A stretch of DNA of 64,000 bases from the NCBI GenBank assembly GCA_023846275.1, contig JAIUJO010000083.1:811001-875000 (forward strand). Reading direction: 5' to 3'. Positions 37,393 through 51,465 of the stretch are shown piece after piece. The translations under genes and the position numbers were made by a program. Each line of letters starts with the position of its first letter. Within the stretch, counting starts at the first letter, position 1. The notes beneath the pieces were generated by a model that was not told the origin of the DNA, did no database searches, and saw only the letters and a list, made by a program, of their open reading frames with translations. This stretch comes from Vanilla planifolia. Lineage: Eukaryota; Streptophyta; Magnoliopsida; Asparagales; Orchidaceae.

Positions 37393-40300
37393 GGATAGCT
37401 TTGATAAGTAAGTTATAAATTGTTTTTGATATAGTAAGAATTCAATTATCATAATTAGTTTTATAGTTTTATGTTTAAATTACAATAATAAGATGTTTTT
37501 TGCTTATGCATTGTGCAACATTGTAATGTTTAGTGTGAATTTACCAAAATTTAAAGTATGTTTTTATAATTACCATGTATTATTTATTGTTTTTTCTTTT
37601 TTGTTTAAATTTAGCATGTTTTATTTAGCCCAATACTACTAAAATTAAACAAGTTTTTAAATATTTAAATATTATTAATAGTGATATTTATTATACTATA
37701 TGGTTAGAAAACCTCTTTATTGAAGAATTATTCCTAATGCTTTTCTTAATTATATACAAACACAAATTTAATAATTTTTTCATATAAAAAAATTCTTTCA
37801 ATATTAAGTGCCAATAATTTAAATAATTGTTATCGTTTATGGTATTATCATTCTAATCGAAAACATTTAACATATTTTTTAATTATTTAATATATATTAT
37901 AACATTTATTTTCACATGTTTAATTTCATAAATTGTTTGGCTTACATTACACAATCTAAATGTTTTTAATCATTAAGAATTTCATATTTATATATTTAAC
38001 ATTAAAAAGTTTTAAAATAAAGATTTGTTGAAAAAATAGGAAAAACATTTGTAAATTTTAATATTTTTCAAATTTTTTTTTGTATTTTTCTTTTAGAACT
38101 GTAGTATTTTCTAATTAAGAATTTTTTTATTATAATTCTTAAGAAAAGTTTTCTAAGAAAATATTGTTGATTTTTTTAATATTTCAAAATTTCGAACAAT
38201 CAATATGGAAAATAGTTTTTGCTAAAATATTATACATATATAAATTATCTTTTGTTTATTTGTTTTTTGAATTATTAGTTTTTATAAATTTATCATTTCT
38301 TTGATATTTTTTATTTGCAACGAAAACTATTTGTTACTTGCTTCTTCAGGAATTTATTTTATGTGTTTGAAAATATTACAATTGCTTGTAGTACTTTTTA
38401 GGGTAACAGTTCATATTATGTTTTTATATTTTCTTAATGTTATGAAAGTTATATTTTCAATTAATTATTTTTTATGTGACAATAATTTTTAACATCAATG
38501 ACTTTCTTATTCAAAGAAAGTTGTTCACAAAAAAAGCATTAATTTTTTAATATTTACTTGTAAATTATAAAGAAAATTTAGCATTTTGGAACATATATAA
38601 TTATTTTGAGATATTTTTTATAATAAATTTTTTAAAAATTGGAAATTATAAAAGTAAAATTTAAGTGTTTATTATATAAAGTTATATTTTAGTATATTAT
38701 TTTCTTAAGATTTTTCTAAAGTTGTTTTGAATACATAAAAATAGCTTAGTAAAAATTTTTGTACATTTTATTGATAATAGTTTTCTATATCCTCAATGTT
38801 TTATATTTATCAACAATATTCAATTGTAATTTTTCAAATGTTTTGAAAATTTATATTAAAATTTATTTTTAACTTTTTGGAAATTATAAAAACATTTATT
38901 TTTATTTATTTATTTTGATTATTTTTATTTAATTTTTCTTATAACTACATGATATATTGGACGTAATGATCAAACATTAAATTATTTAATTATTTTAAAA
39001 ATCATATCACTCTTAATTTTTTTTAAATTTTTTCATTAACGTGTTTGTGACCTAACTTTACTAAGAAATTTTGTGTTCATTCCTAAAGCATTTGGCGATA
39101 ATTATTTAAATTACTTTTAATGTTGTAAATACTTCTGCAACTCCGTTTTTCTTTTATATTGTCATATTATTCTTGATTGAATTACATAAATAATTTTTTA
39201 ATGTATTATACATATTGTTTAAAAATTGAGGTACACTTATTTCTTAATGATTTGTCATTTTCTGTCTCAAAAATTTTTTATCAAAATGGTATTAAAAATA
39301 TATTTTTATTATGACATTTAATTTACTATCTTCAATATATTTCTATCATTTAATATGCTTAGAAATTTTTTTTATAGAACAAGTTTCTTGTATTAATAGC
39401 TAATTTCATTAGTTCTTTCACTTAAGTTTTTAAAATTTTGAAATATTAAATTTTACTCATTTCTTTTTCTTTTAATTTTTTATTAGTATTTTAAAATTAC
39501 AGATCTTAGCAAAATAACTTTTAAAGTATGATAGATTAACAAAATAGGATTATCTACATTATATTTCATTTACTTTTTTATGTAAACTAATATTTTAGCA
39601 AATATATAATACCAAAATTTTTTTGTCTATAATTTGTTGTTTTATGCAAATATTGCAAATAGTATCATATCTTATAATTTTGATATTCTTAAAGTACATT
39701 ACGTACATCATTGATTGCACTAACATATTTTCATTGAATTTTCTATAAATAAATTTGTCATGTTATTTATTAGGAAATAAATTTAATATTTTAAAAATTG
39801 TTGAATCAAAATTTTGTTTACAATATTATGTTTTATTAATATTGAATTATTGTATATTTTTTATTGTAAAATGAGATTTAATATTTAAAAACCTAAAGCT
39901 TTTTTTATAATTTATTAATAAACAATTAAATTTTTATTTAAAATTAAGGAAATATGAAAAGCAAATGAAAATATAACTTCAAATAAAATTAGTAAAATAT
40001 CATTAAGATAATAAAATTATTCTAGCATTTGTTTTATTTTCATTTGTTTGTTATTTATTTTGGAAGCTATGGAAGCCTACGTTTGTCACAATATAATGGG
40101 ATTTGTTAAGCAAAGTAGAAACATATATTGTCATACCAAAAGGTGTAAACTAATTAAAATTATAAAGTAAAAGAAAAAACTACATAATAGTAAGAAAAAA
40201 TTACTTTTAAAATTATGAATAATTAAAATAATAAAGGATTAAAAGTTATCTAGGTTATTAAACATATATATTATTTAAACTATATAAAATATAAAAATCA

Positions 40301-42459
40301 ATTCGAACATGAGGAATAAGAAAAGTTAAAAAAGGAAAAAATTAAAAGAAATAAAATAAATAAGAACACAAAAAGGATATTGTTACAAAATATATTCAAA
40401 ACACGACATAATTAAAATATGACAAGAAAACAAGTTTACCTAAAAAAATGGAACAAATATTTTTTAGGAGTAAAAAAATGTAGACTTTAGAGGTTAAAGA
40501 TATCTAACAGTAATTAAAATATAGTGTGCAATTTGTCATTAAATATCACACATATGTTGAGAAAAATAAAAACAAAAAAATACAAACAAAAAATAATGCC
40601 AAAAACAAAATGTAAAGGTTATGAATAATAATCTAATATTATATTAGCGATAAATAATATAATGTATAAAAGTATAAAAAATATTTTATTAAAAACAACA
40701 AAAGAACAAAAATGATTGAAGAAATAGGAAGGATGGGAATCCATCAACTATATATTTATACTATTAATGTATTCAATGAGCTCAACATTTACTTTAAAGG
40801 TCTGATTAATCATTTTATCATAAACAAATAATATGGATAGGCAAATAAACTTTTATTCATAGTTTTATGTTTTAAATTAAGAAAAATAATTTGGATGTAA
40901 CACAAATTCAATTTGTTTTTCTTTGGATGCCTTATTTATAATAACTCCAAGATAAAAAAAGTCAAGTAAAAATGTTAAAAAAAGGTAATGAATGAAAGAT
41001 TAATTACTACAATGAGGAATAAAATTAAGAAGACATTATTGAGATATTGATAGGTTTTATTTAGACTTGACATAATTTGATAAATTTTTTAAAGCTTTTT
41101 AAATTTTTATTTATGTTAAAGATAGCCAAAACTTCACTTTTGTGCTTATCGTTCATGAAATTTAGGCATAAGGTATTAAATAATAAGATTAATATTTTAG
41201 GTCATAGAAATTACTTTATCAAAATGACAAATACCTACTTAATAGAACTAACTTAATCCAAGTATAATACAAATGTAGCCATATAAATCCATCACACCAA
41301 ATATTATGTAAGAAATTTTCGTTGTTCATAATAATACAATACGTTTAAGTGTCTTAAACTTACCAGTTTTATCAAAGTTCATTGATATGATTATAAGAAG
41401 TGTAATAGGATTTATGTTTGTAGATGTAAGTAACAAAGGTAATTCCTATTACACAATAGTATTTTCATTAATAAAAATGGTATCATCCTAAAAAATTTTG
41501 TTGTTAAGCATAATAAGAGATTACACATAATAGTCAAATGGATTCTGATAATGGATTAAATAATATAATACAATAATAGTGTAACATGATTCATTTTATT
41601 GTTTGAGTGCAATAGAAATGCGTGTAAGTAAAACATAATTATAGATGCTCATTTTTAGTACATTCCATTGAAGGGATTGTGTGTTTCAAGAGCGATAAGT
41701 TTTCATAAGATAACATTAAATTGAGCAAGTGTTTTGTAATATAATTTGACAAGCATGAATATAAATCTAATCTTGCAAAATATACTTAATATTAAAAAAG
41801 CTGGCCACTAGTGGCATAAGAATTACATCAAAATATGGTAAAATTTTATTGATAAAAAAATTATTTAAAAACTTGCTTTCAATTTTTTTTGGAAATAGTT
41901 AGATGTAATTGCCTTGCTAAGATAGTCATAAGTTTGGGGGTGAAAGAAAAACGTCACCAATGACTATTACTCTCTTGAGAGCTACTTGGTCAGTATGATG
42001 CATAATAAGGTTGTGCCACATAACCAAGATAGCAAGGCCATCAGAGTTGTTGCTGAAGTACTACTAAAGAATTATTTGAAGAAAGCTTATAACAATGTCT
42101 TGACATGATGTATGTAATAAAGATGCAATGATTGTGAGCCATAATAAGGGTTGAAAAAATTACTGAAAATGAGGAAAGTCAAATAAAGTGTGAAAATGCA
42201 ATGAGTAATGGTTGTGGACCATCAGGTTCCTTTGAATAACATAGACTATACTTTGATAAGAAAAAAATTTATAGTTAAGGTACAAATGATAGGAATCTTA
42301 TAATTGAATCTAATTTTGCTCTAATTCCATAAATAAAAAGGTTAATGAAAGAATAATAAAGAAAGGGAAGAAAATGTAGAAGTTGCCCTCCACTATTTCA
42401 GTTTATATGCAAACTAGACCTCCATAGTGACATTGACTATAATAAATGTCAAAATTAAA

Positions 42460-44226
42460 GTTTTGTATTTTCACTAAACAAATTTGATTAAATTTATTAT
42501 TGAAACAATCTTAATACTAAAAATAATAAAAAAAAATTTACTTCATAAATAATTGATGCAAACATTAAAATATTTGTGATGACATTGGCCTTATACATGA
42601 CTTGTTATAGTATAATTTAAACTTAATATTTCTAAATAACCAATAAAAATATTTGTATGGTCCTTAGCTAACATTATACTACATCTTATCTTGCACTAAA
42701 AATGTTCTAATCTAAGGAAGAAAAAGTATGAAAAAAGAAAATGTAATTTAAGATCAATACAAACATAGTGGTGTGCAAAGAAATGGAGCTTGATAACTTA
42801 TTGTTTATGATCAAAGAGAACTCTTATATGAATGTATATAGAAAAAAAGAAAATTTTAAGAAAAATGGAATGCAATAGAAGACCAAACTACTCCCTTCTT
42901 AGTGAGCATGAGCATGCAAAAAATTACCTTCATGACTAAGAAATCACACATCTAATTATTAATCTCCATATTCTAATTACATACAAGCATTTTTAGTTAA
43001 AAATATGAATCCATTGAATAAAACAACAATTTAATTTCACCAATTCACATAATTACAAATGAAGCTTTGTAGCCACATAAATACACAGCTTCAAACTAGT
43101 CGCACTACATCACCTAAAACTAAAAGTGAAATTTCATTTAGAAAAGGAAAATGTAGCCAACAAAGTTAAAAGGCCTCTTCTATCTCAACCATGAGCCTTA
43201 ATCAACATGACTTCATTGTGCAGACCAATATTACATACTGACATTGCTTATTCAATTTTTATGGAGTTACTTTTAAAGATTCCAATTGCTTAAATCGAAT
43301 CACAATTATCTTTTTATGTTACAAATAAGTCTTCACTTTTATATTGATAATATTTTTTTAAAATATGTTTTGTACATGGTCTTTATCTTTTCAAGTGTAC
43401 CTTTTTCTTAATGATTTTTTCTATGTTACCAAATGTTTAATTTTTTCAATAAGAATTTTGTTTTAGCAAGTTTTATCAAGAAACTTTTTCCAAGTATTTA
43501 TTGTAAAAAAAATTTTATATTAGTGCCATCTCCTTTTCGTATGGTTTATGCTTATCACACACATATCATTATTAACTATTTGCTAAAATTAAATTGTTTT
43601 TAAAAGTTTGTTTCTTTTGCAGTAATAACCTATTTATGATACTTCTAATAATTAGAAAACTCTTTCATTATAAGAAAATTTATATATGTTCTATGCCTAT
43701 CTACAAAAAATTAGTATTTAACGTCATTGATATAGTTTTAAGGATCTTCAATTTTTCATTATCTTCATAACATTATATGTGTTTGCTTTTCTTATTATTC
43801 TTATTTACAATAACAAATTTTTACTTATTTATGAAAATGCTAAATTATTTTGTAATACTTTTTTATCTTTTAATATTTAATTTTTTTAATATTGGTCACA
43901 TAATACCTATGTTATTGGCCTCCAAAGCCTCGTGACCCAAGTTTAAGTTTAGTTCATAAAAATATTAATAAAGTAAGCCACTAACATGTTTTTCTACTTG
44001 ATTATATTATATTAAAGTATGTGACCTCTAGAAAAAGCTTTAGGGAATTAAAGATTAATTCAGTAAGCTTAAAATGAAGTCGATATGAAACTCATATTAG
44101 GCTAATTCAAAATTATAATTGAAGCAATAAGTGTTCTCAAAGCGATTACTCAACAACAGATCGTGGTCATTCATGATAGTAAGACAAACTTTCAATTTGG
44201 AAAAGAATTCAAATTGAAGATAGAGA
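42460..44226. other. ~1.77-kb segment present only in F copy 2
   Basis: Copy F1 runs from the CTAGAGCTCCACAATG region (8870) to GAACCATGAAGG (8920) within about 50 bases. In F2 the same flanks (42414 and 44227) are 1.8 kb apart. No terminal inverted repeat, LTR or coding similarity was seen inside. It is probably an insertion of an unidentified element. Confidence 0.55.
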
Positions 44227-44478
44227 GAACCATGGAGTCTTGAAAGAAAATAAGCTCCATCACAATGCTAAATAATGAAGAAAAATTTTTGGAAAACTTT
44301 GTGTGGTTTGTTTCAAAATTTTCTCTTATATGATTCTATTTGCAAGCATCATGTTTTTAAAAATGTCAAAAGACATCATTTGAATGCTTTCACACATCAC
44401 TCATAAAATAATCTTAAAATGTCTTAAAAATCTAACAAGGGCAATGGTAGCATGAATGTATTGAAGAAACTTTATTAC

Positions 44479-44493
44479 ACCCACACACACACA
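44479..44493 (+). repeat. CA microsatellite
   Basis: ACCCACACACACACACAAAG contains about six to seven CA units. The matching F1 position (about 9170) has only GCACACAT, so the array grew in copy F2. Confidence 0.85.
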
Positions 44494-44710
44494 AAGATCT
44501 AAGGTACTTTGACTTTTTGTTATGCAAGCATAATTCTTGAGTGCACCAACAGATGTCTATGAACCATGTGTAGAATAAAGAAACATTTACTCAAATAATT
44601 CTATAAACCTGCACCAATAAACAATTGATAGTACATTGTTATATGTGTGCCTGGAAAGTCAAGATAAATGCACATAAACAAGACAATGCATATGACACAA
44701 TATATTACTA

Positions 44711-47700
44711 ACATAAAGTATATCTAGCTCACTAGAAATTATTGATCACAAGAAAATATGACTTTTTAGGAAAACAATAAATTTGCATAGCTAGCACATG
44801 ATCTTAAGTTAGTTTTAAGCCCATCTATGAAAGTGTAATGTTAAGCTCATAATTGGCAGACATTTAATTAATTCTAAGAAAGGAAAACTATTCTGAAGTT
44901 TTTATAAGTAGAGCTCAACAAAAAAAAAAATTTAATTCGATCCACATAACATTTCTTAATGCAATCAAACACTATTATTCCTTCATTAAATTGATTTTTG
45001 ACATTTAACTATTTTAAAACCCTTCCAACAACAAAAGCTTACAACTACTTATTGGAAGATTTTTTGAAGCAAAGTACATTGTTGTACATCATTTACTTAT
45101 GAACCTCAAGCATCCAAAAAGTTTGCGGGAATGTTTGTTTTATTTTTCATATGTTCTATGCATGACCCACATTTTATAGAATCTTACGTATTATGCTTTA
45201 AGAAAAGGGATTTGTTTTTTAGAATTATTACCTGATTAGATTGTAGTTACAAAAGTATCCAGTTTTGTGAAGGTTTAGTCTAACCCACAATGTCTCAAGA
45301 AAGTTTTGATTTAACAATGTAAGGGACCAACAAAAATTATGTATGCAAGGGATTGCGCACTAGCAAAAGGAGGAAAACACTCAAGGTGAGGTTGTATGCA
45401 TATCTTTTGAAAATAACATGTGATGCCTTCTTAACTTTTTATGCAATGGTTCATACGGGAGGAAACTAAACCAACTAAAATGATTTGTAGCTATAACAAT
45501 TAGGCCTCTTTATTACTTTTATTTGATAAAGTGTGTGCTTTACATAATATTTTTTAGCCAAATAATTACTATATGTTTAATTAATGTACACAATTTCTTC
45601 TAAATTAAATTGAAATTTAAATATATTTTAATATACAGTACAGATAAATTTATTGTTTAATTTTAAAATTTTAAATTCTAAAATTGGAAGTATTTGAAAA
45701 TTGTAAGATTTAAATTTTGAAACATTACCCATGATTAGGTTGAATATGTGAACATGAGCTTATAAGTTTATTATATTATTAACTTTTTCTCTCATCCTTA
45801 CTTCTATCAACCATGAATTCTTGATAAGATATGGATATGATTCTTAAATTTTATGGGTTGGTTGTTGAAGATTGGAGGATTAAAAGAAAAACTTTTATAT
45901 ATGATGAATTTTTGAATATCATGAGAAAAGATGAATATAATAGAAGGAAGAATCTATTACCAAATCTTACACTGATTCTTAAATTTAAGGAGCTTTATAT
46001 AGAAGAAGAAAAGAGGTGTAATTAGAAGAAGGCTAATTTAAAATAATGAATTGTGGCTACTCCAACCAAAGAGTAGTTTACCTTAAATTAAATTCTTTGT
46101 TTAAGGTGGTATGGTAAAGGCTATATAAGCTATTAAGTTGTGCTTGTAAATTAAGAAAACTCAACCTTAAAAGGGAAGTTTGGAGGAGCTAACTTAGTGG
46201 ATACTAAGTAAAAAATTAGATGTAAGCTATGAGGAAGAGAAAAGGTGGATCAGAGCTTTCAAGCAAGGAAATATCTTTCAAACGAGAACTCCTCTACGTG
46301 ACTTTTCAACATAGAATAATACTTGAGTTCATATAATATATTTAGCTTAGATGTAAGCCAAGATAAAAAGGAATTTCTTTGTGAAAATTTTTACGATGCC
46401 TTGGAAATTAATTGTGACAATAATTAGTCAATCTTTTTCATGAAACTTGTTCTTGAAGGAGGGAGTTCTTTCTACCCATGGATAAGGGAGATTTAGTTTA
46501 GTAAATGAATGGTTCAATTTTCACACTTTCATATGTAGTGTTTCTAGTTGAGTGATAAAATATGTGTTACATTTTTTTTCCTATTAATGCAAAGCAGATT
46601 ACATGATCACATATGGCATGTTTGGGTTTGGTTATAAGTAGATGTGGAAGATAATTTTTGGATAGCAATTTTTTGATGAAAAACATTTCTCAAACATAGA
46701 CATCACCATGTGAAATAAGTGAAAATTATGCTAAATGGTATTCTTATCTAGTAATTTATGTTGGCTATCTAATTATTTATGTCTTAAGCAAAGATAATCA
46801 TGATAATTGCTAAAAAATTGTAAAATCAGGGAGAACAAAAACTTTTTTGGATATTATCCTCATACCCTTGGAATAATAACCATTTTTTCTTATTATATAT
46901 TATTAAGAGTAAGGATCCTTAGTGTAATTCTTCATCTTTCTAAGTATAATTCATATTTGGCAATATAGATTGAATGTAATATTTACTTCTCGATTATTGC
47001 ATGAATAGACAAAGAGTTTCGTGCCTTTACTAACCAAAAAGTTATAAAATTGAGATTTTATTATATATTTTTTATATAAACTTATAGTTTGAAATTTATT
47101 CTTGATGTGAGGCACTATGATTTTGTTACTCACAAGTTTTGTACATAGCATGACATCGCATAAATGGGTATTTTATTGCTAAAATAATGGATAAAAAATA
47201 TACAAAATGCAACGTGATATAGGTTATGCCATAGATTATGTAATAAAAAAATTACACTTGAAAACAAATAAAAAAACCCTAAACAATGTTACGGCCTACC
47301 ATTCTTTTGTCTAGGGTCTACTTGTGAAGGATAGAACCATGGCCTTGGTTAAGTTATAGGAGGCATTGGTTCAACCTTCAAGAGAACCTAAATGGATTTT
47401 AAGAAAAGTGTGATTTTTAGTTAGTGCTTAGAAAGTCTTGAAGGGCTTAGTTTAAGCCCTTAGAAGAAGGCTAAGTTAAGTAGGCATACGATTAGCAAGC
47501 AAAGAGTTTGGTTACAACTAAAACTACTAAGGCTAAAGTTAGAAATTGTTGTAATGGTTTTAGCGATAATTCATAAACCTTAGTGTAGTAACATTATGAA
47601 TTTAAGGTTCTTGTTCAAGAATATGTAAAATAAGCATTTGTTTGGAACCATGCTCTAAGATATAGAAAAAAACCTAATAGAAAAAGAAGCTATAATAAAA

Positions 47701-48564
47701 GATATTTATTATAGGCTCATGAAATACCATTTGTGAACCCTTATGAACAATGAAAATTAAGCTTTGGATGGCTAGGCTATCTACCAAGACCTCGCAAGAA
47801 GGTGGAAGAGAATGGAATATGACATAGGGTTGTGCTAGGTTTTGCCATGTAAGTAATATGGTAAAGTTGTTAGCTAAGCCTCAAATTGAATAAGTTATTG
47901 GGGTAAGACCATAACTAATTCTACTTATGCTCTTAAGCCACATGATGACACTCTCAATGGTGATCAGACAAAGGATTGCCTTGGGATCGTAAGGGTCTCT
48001 CGTGATACTTAGGTGAATCAAGGCTTCGTTGCACTAGTAATAAGTTAAATAAAGAATCTAAGGTTAAAAGTGAAGCCATTCTGAACTTTGTGGTTATCTT
48101 AGATAGGAAAGGTCCAAAACAAAATTGGGCAAGATTAAATATAAGAAAAATGTGTTAAGAAATTGTAGATAGTTGAATTATGATTTAGTGAGAACCTTAA
48201 GGCATTTAGATATAGTGTGGACTCTAAATTATCGACACTCATTGAGGACATAGATATGTTAGCTACCTCACTCCCTTGGCTTGATGTTAAATTTTAATAG
48301 TCAAGCCTACAGTTGGAGTACCACATTTCATGATAAGAACCACTAGAATTTGTAGGAACCATTATGTGAATAGTCTTTGAAGGAAAGAATCACACATTTA
48401 GTCTTATAAGAAATTCAATGTTGTGCTTCCTTCTATTAGGGACCACTTGTGGTTCTTGAAGACTGTTAGTATCCCACATGGATTTCCATGTGATTATCAT
48501 TACCATGTCAAATGCAAAATTACATTATTTGAAAAAGTGATAGGGCCTGTCATAATCCTTATGC
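44711..48564. other. Unassigned stretch between F2 and E1
   Basis: No domain could be recognised on either strand. The part from about 47.3 to 48.4 kb is more G-rich on the + strand (many AAGG, TTAGG and GAAGG words) and looks like an old transposon LTR or leader, but no partner exists in the window. The 64-codon ORF at 45831-46025 is charged (many Lys, Arg and Glu, ending EEEKRCN) and less biased than the Phe/Ile-rich ORFs elsewhere. I do not recognise it, and nothing supports expression. Confidence 0.45.
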
Positions 48565-51465
48565 ATAGGAAATTATATTATATCATGAAGTGAATTCTAA
48601 GTATATGGTTAGACATAGTCTAAGGAAATATATATTTAAATAGTTAGTAGATGATTATATAATTTTGTTAGTTAGAAACTGATGTTGTTCATTTATAATA
48701 TTTATTCCATTATAACATTCATTTTCGTATTGCCTGTTAAGCCACCTTGCTCTCCTATTTATAGCAAGATCAAGTTGTTAAAATTTGAGTAGGAATTGAG
48801 TTAAAGATTTATAAATCAAGTGAGTTGGCTAGATAATTCATTTAATTTATTTCATCATCAATAATAATATATTTTTTATTTATTTCTCAACAATTATATT
48901 TTATTGGACATAGGACTACGTTAGATTGTTTTATTAGACTTGGTGCTTACTAGTTATTTTTTTCTATCAGACTTTGGTAGTTATTCATAAATTTTTTGTA
49001 GATTGGAATAGAATTAAGTGGTTTTAATTATTTTGTAGATATTCTATTCATGTTTGGTAATGTGAACATGAAAAATTGTTAAACTCTTAGCATTATAAAA
49101 TTTTTCTTGAAACTTGCAAGTACAATATGATTATATGATTTTTTTTTAGAATTTGGCTACTCTCATGGTTTTTTTTAGAACTTAAGTTTGATAATGTAAG
49201 CTCATTTGCGTGTTAGGGTATGAAAAAAATTATATATGTGTGCGTGTCTTTGTATTACTTGTGTACAATTGAATCTTTCCTATTAAAAAAAGAAGTTCTA
49301 TGATTGAATAAACATTTAGATTGGAAGTTTATGGTTTACTTTTGCTATATTAAATAATGGTTAATGTAGGTATCCCTGTGACCAAGTGGAGGATCAAAGA
49401 GATTTTGATGATAATAAACCAATTATGTGAGATTTTAAAATAATCTTAAAGCTTGGATATATATTTTTTAGATAATTGAAGTAGAGGACCTTTAACGAGA
49501 TGTTAAGAACATCTAAAAATATGTTTCGGTGTTGTTGGCATTTAAAGAAGAAGAGTAGTAAATATCAAATTCTTAGAGTGGTAGACCTCAAAGAAATAAA
49601 TTTTTAGTTAAATTTTAAGTATTTTTAAGTTTTTTAGAATATAAGCTTAATTTAAAAAATCTATGCAAGTAATAAAAATTAAATCGAAATTTAAATTAAT
49701 CAACTTATAAAATAAATATTTTAGTTTTTAAAATCTCAAAATCGTACCATGATTATCTAAGAAACATTTTTTTTATCTTTTATTGTTTTTTTCAATGATA
49801 ACTAAATAAAGTTTAAAAAAAATAATTCCACTCAAATTAACTAACTTAAGCCCATGCAACCATTTTTAGGCATGTAGCATTAATATCAAACCAGTTTGCT
49901 ACAATAACTGAATCGAGGCATCACTCCTAAACATAGCTGGAATTATCTTCAGTCAAGGAACCACTCCCCACATTCATAGATCAATTAGTCATGTTGTTCG
50001 AGATGTCATGACTATGTCTTAAACAAACATGGTGGCACTAACCCTAAAATAAAACAACTTCTAAAGCAAACAAATGTCTTATAAAGAGAAAAAATATTAG
50101 TAAATACATCATATAAGAGATAAATTTAAGGCTTTTCCCTTATAGCAAAATTCTAAACTATGATAGTGATGTTAGTTGTCTAATCATGTAATTTTACAAT
50201 CAATCGATCATTGCCACGATCATCTTTTTTAAGTGATAATTCTACTAACTGTCTAATTACTCCAATAAATGATTGCATGATATGCAATTAATCAATAAGT
50301 AAAATTAGATTTACTCATTAGAACATAATTTAGATTTTATAGTTCATATCAAATCCAAATATCAAAACTACTCTAGTTTAGTTCTACCTAATCATTTGTG
50401 TAATTTTCACAAGCATTCTAAGATTCTTTTAATCATGTTGCTCCTATGCAACGACTATTTTAACAAATATTTATTAGTTGTTGTAAATTTTATTTGAATA
50501 ATATTTTGTTTTTAATTAGAAAAATGTCTATCAATTAAAAACATCAAATCGTTGGTTTAGTAAATACTTTAGCCATTAAAATTTTTTTATAAATTTTGTA
50601 ATTATTGATAAAAAAATTGATGAAATTTTTAAAAATTCTAAAAAATACATTTGAAGTAATGACATTGAACCATTAGTGGCTAGTGCTTATCATTACCATT
50701 ATACGTTGTGTCCTTGACCAACTTGATATTCTTTCTTAAAAACTATGAACCTCTTATTTCCCCTTTCTATATTTTAATAAATTAAAATACTTGTGCGTCG
50801 TTGAGCATTTCTCTAGTCTAGGAATTACTTTGTACAGATTTTAATTGCCACTTTCCTTTCCTCTTTCTGTAAATCTTACTTCAATATAAAGCCATTGTTG
50901 TCAGTTTTTTTCTATTTAATTGTTTTGATAGTTTAGCATACCCATTTTTTTAGTAAAAACTCATATTAACTTTTTATGCCTTGTTTTTTTGAGAGTAGAC
51001 ATATGTTTAATTTTAGGTTGAATCATCTAAAAAATTCTTAAATGTACTCTAAAATTTTTGTTGACCTTCCTATTTCACAATTTCCTTAAAAAAATATTAT
51101 TAAAAAGAAATTAAAATATTTTAAATAAAAATTAAAATTTTAAAAAAATTACTTTTAGACACAAGTTTCAAAAGAGCATTACAAACAAACATCAAACCAA
51201 CTATAAGGTGATAGAATTTTTAAAGGTTTCTTTGAGCAGTTGACAATTCTATCCCTTATTGGTATATCTCATGAACATTAGCTTTTTGGCCCTTTATTAT
51301 AGTAAATTTGGGAATGTTTTTGATCCTCGCCAATCATGATAATGCTAATGTCTTTTTGAAAGTGTGAAGAAAAGGTCAGGTTTGATGAAGATGATGTCTC
51401 CTAAAAGGCTATTCCCTTTAAACTCACTTTAATAGGTAACATTTTTCAATTGGATTACCTCATTT
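48565..51465 (+). repeat. Tandem duplication E, unit 1
   Basis: It is colinear with 51495-54945, directly downstream. Anchors: AAATTATATTATATCATG (48570 and 51500), TAATTTTGTTAGTTAGAAA (48660 and 51588), ACAATATGATTATATGATT (49122 and 52071), GATCAAAGAGATTTTGATG with GATCAAACAGATTTTGATG (49392 and 52386), CTTTTAATCATGTTGCTCCTAT with CTTTTAATCAAGTGGCTTTTGT (about 50425 and 53545), and CAATCATGATAATGCTAATG (51330 and 54805). The unit includes the start of a LINE ORF1 at its 3' end, so the duplication is younger than that LINE insertion. Confidence 0.85.
51250..51465 (+). pseudogene. Truncated LINE ORF1 start (DUF4283) in unit E1
   Basis: The segment matches 54720-54945 of unit E2, where the LINE continues. 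The reading RFDEDDVS, stop, KAIPFKLTLIGNI matches the opening of DUF4283 (S-D-E-D-V...L-V-G-K-F). After about 51465 the LINE stops and unit E2 begins, so this is the breakpoint copy. It holds only the first part of the domain. Confidence 0.7.

Larger units (their letters stand above)
37110..44710. repeat. Long dispersed repeat F, copy 2
   Basis: Second copy of the repeat at 3230-9395, same orientation. It is longer because of a segment of about 1.77 kb near its end (42460-44226) and a small tandem duplication at its start, but it lacks the ~370 bases found at 6780-7155 of copy 1. The bases between D2 and this repeat (36870-37110) are A-rich filler. Its + strand changes from T-rich to A-rich near 39.93 kb, as in copy 1. 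It also carries the zinc-knuckle-like and SYLVSMMHNK segments. Confidence 0.75.

Noticed and set aside
45831..46025. 64-codon charged ORF as a possible small gene
   Set aside because: Composition is more protein-like than others, but nothing else supports it: no homology recognised, no conserved partner, and it is surrounded by unassigned transposon-like DNA.
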